NCBI GenBank assembly: GCA_039808985.1
Contig: JBDHUC010000014.1
Coordinates: 1 to 49,999, forward strand
From: SXRF01 sp039808985
GTDB taxonomy: Bacteria; Pseudomonadota; Alphaproteobacteria; Rickettsiales; SXRF01
DNA length: 49,999 nucleotides
Reading direction: 5' to 3'
Below are positions 33,538-40,906 of this stretch, piece by piece. The stretch's first letter is position 1. Every line of letters begins with the position of its first letter. The position numbers and the translations under genes were made by a program. The notes under the pieces are model-generated. The model ran no database searches. It worked only from the letters and a program-made list of their open reading frames with translations, and was not told where the DNA came from.

Positions 33538-34821
33538 ATGGTTTCAAATTGCTGGTTATCAATAATTGGCATCAACGAAAATGGGGTTGATGGTTTAAGC
33601 GCGCAGGCACGTGAGCTTATCGCTTCAGCGGAGCTGGTGGTTGGCGGGGCGCGGCATCTGGAGTTGGCAGGTTTCTGTCATCCCGCACTTGTTGCGGGAT
33701 CTGGTGACAAAACTACCAGCGATAATTGTAACTCCAGACCCCGCAATGAATGCGGGGTGGCAACCTTTGCCTGGGCAAACCCGATTGAAAATACTATTAA
33801 AGAAATTCTTTCCTATCGCAATTCACGAGTAGCCGTTCTCGCTTCCGGTGATCCTTTTTGTTATGGTGTTGGCGCGACATTATCCCGCCATATCCCGATT
33901 GAAGAAATGCTGGTGATACCTGCGCCATCATGTTTTACTCTGGCGGCAAGCAAACTTGGCTGGGCATTGCAGGACACGGTTACTATCGGGCTTAACGGCA
34001 GAGCCATTGAAAAAATCATTCCATATTTGCAACCAAAGGTAAAAATACTGGCGCTTTCAACTGATGAAACTACTCCTGCCTTGCTTGCGGATTTGCTTAA
34101 TAAACGGGGATTTGACAAGGTTAAATTCTGGGTGCTGGAACATCTGGGCGGGAAAAAGGAAAAAGTTAAGGAGTTCGGGATTCTGGATTCTGCATTTAAG
34201 GATATAGCCAGGCTTAATATGATAGCGCTGGAAATAGATGAGGGCTCGGCAGGAAAAATAATACCTGTGTCCTGCGGTCTTGCCGATGAATTTTTTGAAA
34301 ATGACGGGCAGCTTACCAAGCGGGAAGTGCGGGCGATAACCCTATCCAGCCTTGCGCCGCGTAAGGGTGAGTTGCTCTGGGATATCGGGCTGGGCGCTGG
34401 TTCTGTTGCGATTGAGTGGATGTTGTGTGACGCGCAAAACCGCGCTATTGGCTTTGAAAAAAATCCTGAGCGGGCGCAGCGGGCAAAGCGGAATGCGCTT
34501 GCGTTGGGAGCGCCAGACCTTAAAATAATTGAAGGCATTGCACCGCAGGCCTTAGAAGGTGTTGAATCACCTGATGCGATATTCATAGGTGGTGGGGCAG
34601 GAAATCCAGAAGTCATTGCCGCGTCTTGGAATTCACTGAAAACAGGCGGGCGGCTGGTGGTTAATTCAGTAACGCTGGAAACGGAATCAGTGGTTATTGC
34701 CGCCTGCAAAAAATATGGCGGAAATATTATCCGTATAGGTATTGAGCGCTCAGAAGCAGTGGGGACGATGACAGGGCTTCGCCCCGCTATGAGTGTTTTG
34801 CAGTGGAGCGTGGTAAAATGA
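33538..34821 (+). CDS. cobL: Precorrin-6Y C5,15-methyltransferase (decarboxylating), with an in-frame palindromic insert
   Basis: 427 residues, a CbiE-CbiT fusion. It methylates C-5 and C-15 and decarboxylates the C-12 acetate. The CbiE part (1-~210) has SIIGINENGVDGLSAQARELI near 8 and SGDPFCYGVGATLSRHI near 103. The CbiT part (~250-427) has the SAM motif LLWDIGLGAGSVAIEWML near 279-296 and AIFIGGGAGNPEVI near 345. Residues about 44-75 (FCHPALVAGSGDKTTSDN and following) are not part of the family and are encoded by an 88-bp double hairpin at 33675-33762. The stop overlaps the cobE ATG. Confidence 0.95.
   Translation: MVSNCWLSIIGINENGVDGLSAQARELIASAELVVGGARHLELAGFCHPALVAGSGDKTTSDNCNSRPRNECGVATFAWANPIENTIKEILSYRNSRVAVLASGDPFCYGVGATLSRHIPIEEMLVIPAPSCFTLAASKLGWALQDTVTIGLNGRAIEKIIPYLQPKVKILALSTDETTPALLADLLNKRGFDKVKFWVLEHLGGKKEKVKEFGILDSAFKDIARLNMIALEIDEGSAGKIIPVSCGLADEFFENDGQLTKREVRAITLSSLAPRKGELLWDIGLGAGSVAIEWMLCDAQNRAIGFEKNPERAQRAKRNALALGAPDLKIIEGIAPQALEGVESPDAIFIGGGAGNPEVIAASWNSLKTGGRLVVNSVTLETESVVIAACKKYGGNIIRIGIERSEAVGTMTGLRPAMSVLQWSVVK
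33675..33762. repeat. Double-hairpin palindromic insert within cobL
   Basis: The left end TGTCATCCCGCA and the right end TGCGGGGTGGCA are imperfect inverted repeats. Each end is itself a hairpin: CCCGCA/TGCGGG at 33683-33698, and CCCCGCA/TGCGGGG at 33739-33758. The inner TGCGGGATCTGG (33693-33704) also pairs with CCAGACCCCGCA (33734-33745). The element is translated in frame within cobL. TGTCATCCCGC-type palindromes are common dispersed intergenic repeats in alphaproteobacteria. Confidence 0.8.
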
Positions 34822-35216
34822 AAATGGGCAAGGGAAGAATTGTAATTGGTATTGGATGCCGAAAACAATGTTACGTGGGCGAAATAATTGAGCTTGTACA
34901 TGCTGCCTTGGAAAAGAGCGATATAGCAATAAGCGATGTAGCAATCATTGCGACCCCATGGGTAAAAAATGATGCTGAGCCTATAATACACACGGCAGAA
35001 GCGCTTGATTTGCCGTTAGTCGTAATACCAAAGGAAAGATGCGAGGAGGTGGCAAACCTTGCACAGACTGTTTCGCAGAAAGTGGTGGAATTATTTGCGG
35101 TTCCATCAGTGGCGGAAGTGGCAGCGTTGGCGGCGGCAGGGAAAAACCCAAGGCTGGTTTGTGCGCGTATAACATCAGGCGGCGCCAGTTGTGCGATAGC
35201 AATAGGGGATGAATAA
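34818..35216 (+). CDS. cobE: CobE/CbiG C-terminal-type protein
   Basis: 132 residues from the ATG at 34818 that overlaps the cobL stop (an upstream GTG at 34803 is less likely). It contains only the CobE/GbiG C-terminal domain: IVIGIGCRKQCYVGEIIELV near 9-28, ATPWVKNDAEPIIHTAEAL near 48 and SVAEVAALAAAGKNPRLVCARI near 99. CobE is required for aerobic B12 synthesis but its exact step is unclear; in CbiG the related domain accompanies lactone opening in the anaerobic route. Shares one base with the cobM start. Confidence 0.9.
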   Translation: MKMGKGRIVIGIGCRKQCYVGEIIELVHAALEKSDIAISDVAIIATPWVKNDAEPIIHTAEALDLPLVVIPKERCEEVANLAQTVSQKVVELFAVPSVAEVAALAAAGKNPRLVCARITSGGASCAIAIGDE

Positions 35217-35968
35217 TGACGGTGCATTTTATTGGGGCGGGGCCGGGGGCTGCGGATATGATAACATTGCGCGGGAAAAAGCTTATAGAATCCTGCCCTG
35301 TGTGTCTTTACGCTGGCTCTCTGGTGCCTGAGGAAATGCTTGGCTGGTGTCCGAAAGATGCAAAAATTGTCAATACCGCGCCGCTGGATCTGGATAAAAT
35401 AGAAGCGGAATTTATAGATGCCCATGAAAAAGGGCTGGATGTGGTGCGGCTGCATTCGGGCGACCTTTCAATCTGGTCGGCGATGGGGGAGCAGATCCGC
35501 CGCTTAAAAAAACTTGATATTCCTTATACGGTGACGGCTGGTGTGCCGTCTTTCGCGGCATCGGCGGCGGCTTTAGCGCAGGAATTTACTTTGCCGGAAG
35601 TGGCGCAGTCACTGGTGCTTACCCGCACCAGCGGTCGGGCTTCTGCTATGCCAGAAGGGGAATCGCTGGCAGCATTTGCGCGCACTGGGGCGACTCTTGC
35701 TGTGCATCTTTCCATTCATGCACTTAGTAAAGTGGTTGAGGAGTTAATACCGATTTTAGGAGCGGATTGTCCGGTGGCGGTGGTTTATCGGGCGACATGG
35801 GAAGATGAAAAAATTATCCGTGCAACACTCGCTACCATTGAAAAACTGGTGGATATTAAGGAGATAGAACGCACCGCCCTGATTATTGTTGGGCGGGTGC
35901 TGGCAGAAGAAAATTTCCGTGAATCGGCGCTTTATGATGCGGGGTATCATAGAAGGTATAGGAGTTAA
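35216..35968 (+). CDS. cobM: Precorrin-4 C11-methyltransferase
   Basis: 250 residues. SAM-dependent methylation at C-11. Landmarks are FIGAGPGAADMITLRGKKLI near 5-24, VCLYAGSLVPEEML near 29, RLHSGDLSIWSAMGEQIRRL near 81 and LTRTSGRASAMPEGESL near 139-155, all typical of CobM/CbiF. The last residues (YDAGYHRRYR) match the family end. It ends 12 bp before the convergent cbiD gene. Confidence 0.97.
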   Translation: MTVHFIGAGPGAADMITLRGKKLIESCPVCLYAGSLVPEEMLGWCPKDAKIVNTAPLDLDKIEAEFIDAHEKGLDVVRLHSGDLSIWSAMGEQIRRLKKLDIPYTVTAGVPSFAASAAALAQEFTLPEVAQSLVLTRTSGRASAMPEGESLAAFARTGATLAVHLSIHALSKVVEELIPILGADCPVAVVYRATWEDEKIIRATLATIEKLVDIKEIERTALIIVGRVLAEENFRESALYDAGYHRRYRS

Positions 35969-35980
35969 GGCAAAAACGCT

Positions 35981-37054
35981 CTATGTTCTTGTCAATAACC
36001 TGCCCTCACGGTCGAAGATGGCTATTTCCAATGATATGTTAGGATTATTAAGGGCTTTGGCGGCAGTTTGCTGGGCTTTGTTTGCGATAATTGCGGCTAG
36101 ATCCAGGTTATGTTCGGTTGCTATTTCCAGTGCATGTTTGGCGGTGTTGGCCTGTTTTATTTCGGCAATTTTTGAGATGTCAGCAAGAAAATCCAAGTCC
36201 ACGCTGCCTGCCCGTGAGTGTAAATCAAGCAGACCCTGCGCCAGTTTGCACATTTTGCCGAAGCCGCCAGCGATTGTTACTTTTTCAATAGAATTTTCTT
36301 TGTGATGTTTACGCAGGTATTTTAACATTCCGCCTACGAAATCACCCATATCTATCATGGCGGATTCGGGAAGATTGTAGATTTTTTGCACTGCCAGTTC
36401 GGAAGTGCGCCCTGTTGCCCCTGCGATATGGGTTAAGCCCTGCGCGCGGGCAACATCAATGCCGTAATAAATTGAGTGAATCCACGCTGAGCAGGAAAAA
36501 GGAATGACAATTCCGGTTGTGCCTAAAATAGAAATCCCGCCTAAAATACCCAGCCTGGGGTTCATGGTTTTTTTTGCCAGTTCTTCGCCGTTTTCTACGG
36601 ATATTTCAATTTCCACATCAGCGCTAACGCCATATTTTTTAGCTATTTCAGCGATTGCGGTTTGCATCATCTGGCGCGGCACAGGGTTTATGGCAGGTTC
36701 GCCCACTGCCAGTGGTAGCCCGGCTTTGGTGACAATGCCAACACCGCTGCCTGCTTTAAAAACTATACCGTTTCCTGCTGTGTTCTTTCGCACCTTAGCG
36801 CAGATAACCGCGCCATGTGTAACATCAGGGTCATCACCGGCATCCTTCACCACGTTGGCAGAGGCGTAATCATTGCAGAGTTCACTTTTGGCGATAGAAA
36901 AAAATGGTCGCTGCCCACGCGGCAGCAAAATGTCAATCATATCTGGAAATTCACCAGTTATAAGCGCAGTAAAGGCAGCTTTGGCAGCGGCAGTGGCGCA
37001 GGCGCCTGTTGTCCAGCCTTTGCGGAGGGTTTGAGATTGCTTATTTGTTTGCAT
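35981..37054 (-). CDS. cbiD: CbiD-type precorrin-5 C1-methyltransferase
   Basis: 357 residues from the ATG at 37054 (an in-frame TTG at 37063 adds three residues and falls next to the repeat arm). The N-terminus RKGWTTGACATAAAKAAF is diagnostic; GVGIVTKAGLPLAVGEPAINPVPR near 105-128 and the Gly-rich SILGTTGIVIPFS near 185 also fit. CbiD is the C-1 methyltransferase of the anaerobic pathway. In CobG-type organisms without CobF, such as Pseudomonas aeruginosa, it accompanies the aerobic genes and presumably replaces CobF. No Shine-Dalgarno is visible. Confidence 0.95.
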   Translation of the reverse strand: MQTNKQSQTLRKGWTTGACATAAAKAAFTALITGEFPDMIDILLPRGQRPFFSIAKSELCNDYASANVVKDAGDDPDVTHGAVICAKVRKNTAGNGIVFKAGSGVGIVTKAGLPLAVGEPAINPVPRQMMQTAIAEIAKKYGVSADVEIEISVENGEELAKKTMNPRLGILGGISILGTTGIVIPFSCSAWIHSIYYGIDVARAQGLTHIAGATGRTSELAVQKIYNLPESAMIDMGDFVGGMLKYLRKHHKENSIEKVTIAGGFGKMCKLAQGLLDLHSRAGSVDLDFLADISKIAEIKQANTAKHALEIATEHNLDLAAIIANKAQQTAAKALNNPNISLEIAIFDREGRLLTRT

Positions 37055-37063
37055 TGTGGGCAA

Positions 37064-37181
37064 GTTACTAGTTACCAGTTACTAGTTGCCAGTTATAAGA
37101 TAACAAAACGCTAATACACAAATTATTTTTAAGGATGCAAACTATTCTTTGACTGACAACTAGTAACTGGTAACTAGTAAC
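37064..37181. repeat. Inverted arms of 7-bp repeats filling the cbiD-cobB divergent region
   Basis: The left arm 37064-37098 is five heptamers: GTTACTA, GTTACCA, GTTACTA, GTTGCCA and GTTATAA. The right arm 37161-37181 is TAGTAAC, TGGTAAC, TAGTAAC, the reverse complement of the left units. About 60 bp of AT-rich sequence (37099-37160) lies between. The right arm ends one base before the cobB ATG and the left arm abuts the cbiD start region, so neither gene has a normal ribosome-binding site. Confidence 0.9.
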
Positions 37182-37182
37182 T

Positions 37183-38502
37183 ATGACTTCAGGAATTATG
37201 ATAGCCGCGCCGCGTTCTGGCTCGGGTAAAACCACGGTAACGCTAGGGTTGCTGCGGGCTCTGGCACGTCGCGGGCTTAAGGTTGGTTCTTTTAAATGTG
37301 GGCCGGACTATATTGACCCGGCCTTTCACAAGGTGGCAACGGGCAGGAATAGCTATAATTTAGATAGCTGGACAATGTCTGGCGAAGTTCTGGATAATAA
37401 TTTTGCGCGTGGGAGTATTGGTGCTGATATTATCATTGCCGAAGGTTCAATGGGGCTGTTTGACGGTGTGGCAAGCACTGGTGCAAGCGGTGACGGCTCA
37501 AGCGCGGATATTGCGGCAAGGTTCGGCTTGCCGGTGGTGCTGGTTGTTGACGCAAGTGGGCAATCGCAATCGGCAGGGGCTGTAGCTCTGGGATTTAGTA
37601 ATTTCCACCCGCACGTGAAAATCGCTGGGGTGATTCTGGGCAATGTGGCGAGCGAACGTCATTACAATCTCGCAAAAAAAGGGGTGGAACGCGTAGGCAT
37701 AAAAGTTTTTGGGGGCTTGCCTCGTGGTTGCGTGCCTTCTATTCCTGAGAGGCATCTGGGGCTGGTGCAGGCAGGCGAAATAGAAAATATAGAAAAAATG
37801 ATTGAAGCTTTAGCTGAAGCAATGGAAAAGGATCTGGATATTGATGGGATTTTGTCTTCTCCTGAATATATTTCTTTCCCGAATCCCGAATCCCGAATCC
37901 CGAATCCCTTTGTAAGGCGAATAGCCTTAGCTTATGATATCGCCTTTTCCTTCATTTATGAGCATATGCTGGCGGATTGGCGCGAGCAGGGAATAGAAAT
38001 TTTACCATTCTCGCCGCTTGATGATGAAATTCCTGATATGCGGGCGGATATGTGCTGGCTGCCAGGAGGATACCCGGAATTGCACGCGGAAAAACTGGCC
38101 GGAAATCAGGAATTCTTGCGCGGACTTCGTGAATTTGCCGTGCAAAAACCGGTGCATGGTGAGTGCGGCGGTTATATGGTGCTGGGCGATGCGATAATTG
38201 ACGCGGAAGGAAAAGAATGGGAAATGGCTGGCTTGCTGCCGATTACAACTTCTTTTGCTAAACGGAAGCTGCATCTTGGCTACCGTGCGGTCAGGCTTGC
38301 TGCTGATTGCCCAATCGGGATTAAAGATTCGGTTGTGCGTGGGCATGAATTCCACTATGCCAGCATTATAAAGCAAGGCGAAGCAGCTTCTTTGGGAGAG
38401 GCAAGAGATGCCAATGGCGCTTTACTGGGAAGCGCTGGTATGCGCCTTGGTAATGTTACGGGAAGTTTTTTTCATTTTGTGGCTGGGAGTGATAATGAAT
38501 AG
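37183..38502 (+). CDS. cobB: Cobyrinic/hydrogenobyrinic acid a,c-diamide synthase
   Basis: 439 residues. Glutamine-dependent amidation of the a and c carboxylates. The ATP domain has MIAAPRSGSGKTTVTLGLLR near 5-24, KCGPDYIDPAFH near 38 and EGSMGLFDG near 86. The C-terminal glutaminase domain has Cys in VHGECGGYMVLGD near 328 and His in VRGHEFHYAS near 386. At about 231-243 the linker reads FPNPESRIPNPF and is encoded by four exact CCCGAAT repeats. The ATG directly follows a repeat arm with no Shine-Dalgarno, but it gives the canonical start. Confidence 0.96.
   Translation: MTSGIMIAAPRSGSGKTTVTLGLLRALARRGLKVGSFKCGPDYIDPAFHKVATGRNSYNLDSWTMSGEVLDNNFARGSIGADIIIAEGSMGLFDGVASTGASGDGSSADIAARFGLPVVLVVDASGQSQSAGAVALGFSNFHPHVKIAGVILGNVASERHYNLAKKGVERVGIKVFGGLPRGCVPSIPERHLGLVQAGEIENIEKMIEALAEAMEKDLDIDGILSSPEYISFPNPESRIPNPFVRRIALAYDIAFSFIYEHMLADWREQGIEILPFSPLDDEIPDMRADMCWLPGGYPELHAEKLAGNQEFLRGLREFAVQKPVHGECGGYMVLGDAIIDAEGKEWEMAGLLPITTSFAKRKLHLGYRAVRLAADCPIGIKDSVVRGHEFHYASIIKQGEAASLGEARDANGALLGSAGMRLGNVTGSFFHFVAGSDNE
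37878..37908 (+). repeat. In-frame CCCGAAT heptamer array inside cobB
   Basis: Four exact copies of CCCGAAT (37878-37905) plus CCC. Because 7 is not a multiple of 3, each copy is read in a different frame, giving the Pro/Asn/Arg/Ser-rich linker between the two CobB domains. The total length keeps the frame. Confidence 0.9.
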
Positions 38503-38520
38503 TAAAATGGGAAAAATTAA

Positions 38521-39258
38521 ATGGGAAAAATAATTTTGGTAGGGGCTGGGCCTGGCGACCATGAGTTGCTAACGCTGAAGGCTGTTAAGGCATTGCAGGC
38601 TGCTGATGTTATTTTATATGACGCGCTGGTTTCAAAAGAGGTGCTGGAAATGGCGAGTGCAGAAGCTGAAAAAATACCAGTTGGCAAGCGTGGGCATGGC
38701 CAGTCATGCCGCCAGTCAGATATTAACGAAATGATGTTAAAGCTGGCGGCTTCAGGGAAAAATATTGTCCGTTTAAAAGGTGGTGACCCACTTATTTTCA
38801 GCAGGGCAGGGGAAGAAATAGAAGCTGCCAATGTTGCAGGGATTCCGGTTGAGATTATTCCGGGAATTACAACAGCACAGGCGGCTGGCGCTGCGCTTGG
38901 AATTGCACTTACCCATCGCCAGTCTGCCCGTCGCCTGCAATTCGTAACCGGGCATGACCATAAAGGCGACCTGCCGCAGGATATTGACTGGGCAGCGCTT
39001 GCCGATAACAATGCGACAACGGTTATTTACATGCCGAAAAAAACTTTGGCGGCCTTTAGTGAGAAAGTCCAGCTATCGGGGCTTGCTGCTGCGACCCCTG
39101 CGCTTGCAATTATGGATGCGACCCTTCCCACCCAGCGTGTTGTTGCGGCAACAATAGCAACCATTGCGCACCACAAGGACGTTGTGAATATGGAAGGGGT
39201 AGTATTAGTTATTATAGGAAATGTAGCAGATAAATTGCTCAATAAATTGTTCAATTAG
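38521..39258 (+). CDS. cobA: Uroporphyrinogen-III C-methyltransferase
   Basis: 245 residues. Adds methyl groups at C-2 and C-7 to give precorrin-2, the entry step to B12 (and siroheme). Landmarks are IILVGAGPGDHELLTLKAVK near 4-23, YDALVSKEVLEM near 38, GKRGHGQSCRQSDINEMM near 58, VRLKGGDPLIFSRAGEEIE near 83 and EIIPGITTAQAAGAALGI near 113. A stand-alone SUMT, not the CysG fusion. It follows cobB by 18 bp. The last 8 bp overlap the convergent cbtA gene. Confidence 0.97.
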   Translation: MGKIILVGAGPGDHELLTLKAVKALQAADVILYDALVSKEVLEMASAEAEKIPVGKRGHGQSCRQSDINEMMLKLAASGKNIVRLKGGDPLIFSRAGEEIEAANVAGIPVEIIPGITTAQAAGAALGIALTHRQSARRLQFVTGHDHKGDLPQDIDWAALADNNATTVIYMPKKTLAAFSEKVQLSGLAAATPALAIMDATLPTQRVVAATIATIAHHKDVVNMEGVVLVIIGNVADKLLNKLFN

Positions 39259-39931
39259 TTTTTCTGCCATAAAACCAGCCGCTGGTTGTGCCCAGAACTA
39301 CCCAGAATAAGGCCATAACGGTAAGCGAGGCAGCGGCGAACTGGGCATTCAGTTCAGTTGGCACAATGCCGCCAACCGGTGCATGTGGTGCACCGAGTAT
39401 ATGCGGCAGGGCAAGTATGGCGATGCCAGCTATTTTAAGCAGGTTATGGCGTGGAAAAACCAGAAGATATAGCCCTGTTGCCGTTGCCAGTGCCGTTGCC
39501 AGCCACCAAATCTGGCGTAAGTCAAGGTCGGCGGCAAGAGTAGTGGGCAGTTCGGGCGGTAGGCCAAAAGTGGGGGCAAGGGAGAAAGTAGCAAAGCCAG
39601 CCAACCCCCATAATAATCCGCGTTTTGCGTCCATTTTTTCACCACGCAGCGAAAACGCGCCGGTAAGTATCAAGGCAAAACCGATGCCCATGCCAATATC
39701 GGCAAGCAGGCGGTAAGCGTTGCGCTCGAAGCCATTGGCTGGTTCCCATGCTTCTTCGCCATGTTCGTGGGAGTGCCCATCGGCATGGGAATTAGTTTCT
39801 GTTTGTGCGGCATTTTCTTCGTAAACCTCAGCTTGCAGTATAAGCGGTGTTAGTTTCGCGCTCTGTATGGCAAAAGTTGAAAGGCCAGCGACAATACCCG
39901 CGACCAGCGCGGTGATGAATATTTTTTGCAT
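39251..39931 (-). CDS. cbtA: Cobalt transporter subunit CbtA
   Basis: 226 residues from the ATG at 39931 (MQKIFITALVAGIVAGLSTF). A longer frame upstream would overlap cbtB and is unlikely. About six hydrophobic segments and an extra-membrane His/Glu-rich loop (SHADGHSHEHGEEAWEP near 51-67) that could bind metal. CbtA and CbtB form a predicted cobalt uptake system usually under B12 riboswitch control. It follows cbtB by 16 bp on the same strand. Confidence 0.93.
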   Translation of the reverse strand: MQKIFITALVAGIVAGLSTFAIQSAKLTPLILQAEVYEENAAQTETNSHADGHSHEHGEEAWEPANGFERNAYRLLADIGMGIGFALILTGAFSLRGEKMDAKRGLLWGLAGFATFSLAPTFGLPPELPTTLAADLDLRQIWWLATALATATGLYLLVFPRHNLLKIAGIAILALPHILGAPHAPVGGIVPTELNAQFAAASLTVMALFWVVLGTTSGWFYGRKTN

Positions 39932-39947
39932 AAACAATCCCTGTATA

Positions 39948-40130
39948 TTAGTGGCAGGGGAAGGCGGCTGAGTGGCGTGTATCATGCGCCGCATTATGCA
40001 CGGCTTCGATATGCGAAAAACCGATTATGAAAATAAAAATTCCACCAAGGATAATAGAAGCGAGGGCGGCAATTTTTTCTCTGGCAGCACTTGTGGATAT
40101 ATCAGCAGATTTAGTAACAACATTATTCAT
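39948..40130 (-). CDS. cbtB: Cobalt transporter subunit CbtB
   Basis: 60 residues, the usual size. One membrane helix (about 22-42) and the family's C-terminal His cluster (HIEAVHNAAHDTRHSAAFPC near 40-59), a probable cobalt site. A GAGG Shine-Dalgarno precedes the ATG. First gene of cbtBA, directly downstream of the cobalamin riboswitch. Confidence 0.93.
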   Translation of the reverse strand: MNNVVTKSADISTSAAREKIAALASIILGGIFIFIIGFSHIEAVHNAAHDTRHSAAFPCH

Positions 40131-40242
40131 AAAACCTCGATGCGTAATAATTAATACACATCACTGCAAACAAAGATTTCCTTATATCAGGAAAATCCCC
40201 CATCAGTCACCCAGCCCGAAGCGTTTGCGCGTGACAAACTTT

Positions 40243-40417
40243 AATGGCATGTATCCTGACTTGCGAATTTTCGCTTGATCGCTGCCTTCCCAGTTTCCCA
40301 GTGGCATAGTGCAATAAGCTATCGCTTACAGTTGCTGGTGCAGTTGCGGAATTAAACTACATGTTTTCACCGCATTCCATTTTCATTCCTGTGGTTTTTA
40401 TCCACAGGAAAACCATT
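40243..40417 (-). promoter_or_regulatory. Cobalamin (AdoCbl) riboswitch upstream of cbtBA
   Basis: On the minus strand all core elements appear in order: P1 AATGG (40413-40417), a long Pn stem TTTTCCTGTGG/CCACAGGAA, GGAATGCGGTGAAA, ATTCCGCAACTGCACC, GCAACTGTAAGC, GCCACTGGGAAACTGGGAAGG and the B12 box AAGTCAGGATACATGC (40248-40263), closing with CCATT (40243-40247). The downstream stretch to about 40200 can form a GTCAC/GTGAC hairpin that would serve as expression platform. Expected effect: B12 lowers cbtBA expression. Confidence 0.96.
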
Positions 40418-40514
40418 ACAAAGACGCTAACATAGAATATCTTGTGGTCAACCTGTTTTTTCCATTGCTTATTAAAAGCAAAGTTTTATAAGCGCGAATA
40501 TAGGGAGGTTTTAT

Positions 40515-40904
40515 ATGAAATATCGCTATACAAAATCAGTATCTGGTATTTTGGTGCATTTTTTATATGTATTTTTGCTGGTTTTAATTGTGCCCACAGG
40601 TGCTTTTGCGCATGCGCATATCCAGTCGACTTCCCCTAAGAAAAACGCTGTGCTTAAATCTTCTCCGTCAGAAGTGAAGATTGTTTTTTCTGAGCCGCTT
40701 CGCATCCAGGAAAGCTATATAAAGGTTTTCAGCGGCAGGAAGCTTTTAAGCGAAGCATCCCCAAGCCTTGCTCCCGATCAGGTAACAGTCAGTGAGGAAT
40801 TGCCAGAGCTTGCCCCGGGAAAATATACTGTGAAATGGAAGGCTGTCTGCCTGTGCAGCGACCACCATGCAACCAGCGGCAGTTACGAATTCACCGTAAA
40901 ATAA
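40515..40904 (+). CDS. copC: CopC-domain copper-binding periplasmic protein
   Basis: 129 residues. A signal peptide covers about 1-33 (cleavage near GAFA-HAH), leaving the N-terminal His that is a copper ligand in CopC proteins. The mature ~96-residue beta-barrel shows STSPKKNAVLKSSPSEVKIVFSEPL-type features, ending in KYTVKWKAVCLCSDHHATSGSYEF with additional His and Cys that may bind metal. A GGGAGG Shine-Dalgarno precedes the ATG. No CopD partner adjoins. It is convergent with leuB, with only 2 bp between them. Confidence 0.88.
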   Translation: MKYRYTKSVSGILVHFLYVFLLVLIVPTGAFAHAHIQSTSPKKNAVLKSSPSEVKIVFSEPLRIQESYIKVFSGRKLLSEASPSLAPDQVTVSEELPELAPGKYTVKWKAVCLCSDHHATSGSYEFTVK

Positions 40905-40906
40905 AA

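Noticed and set aside
33861..34991. 376-codon minus-strand frame opposite cobL and cobE
   Set aside because: Lies entirely on the opposite strand of strong B12 genes, and its sequence shows no domain.
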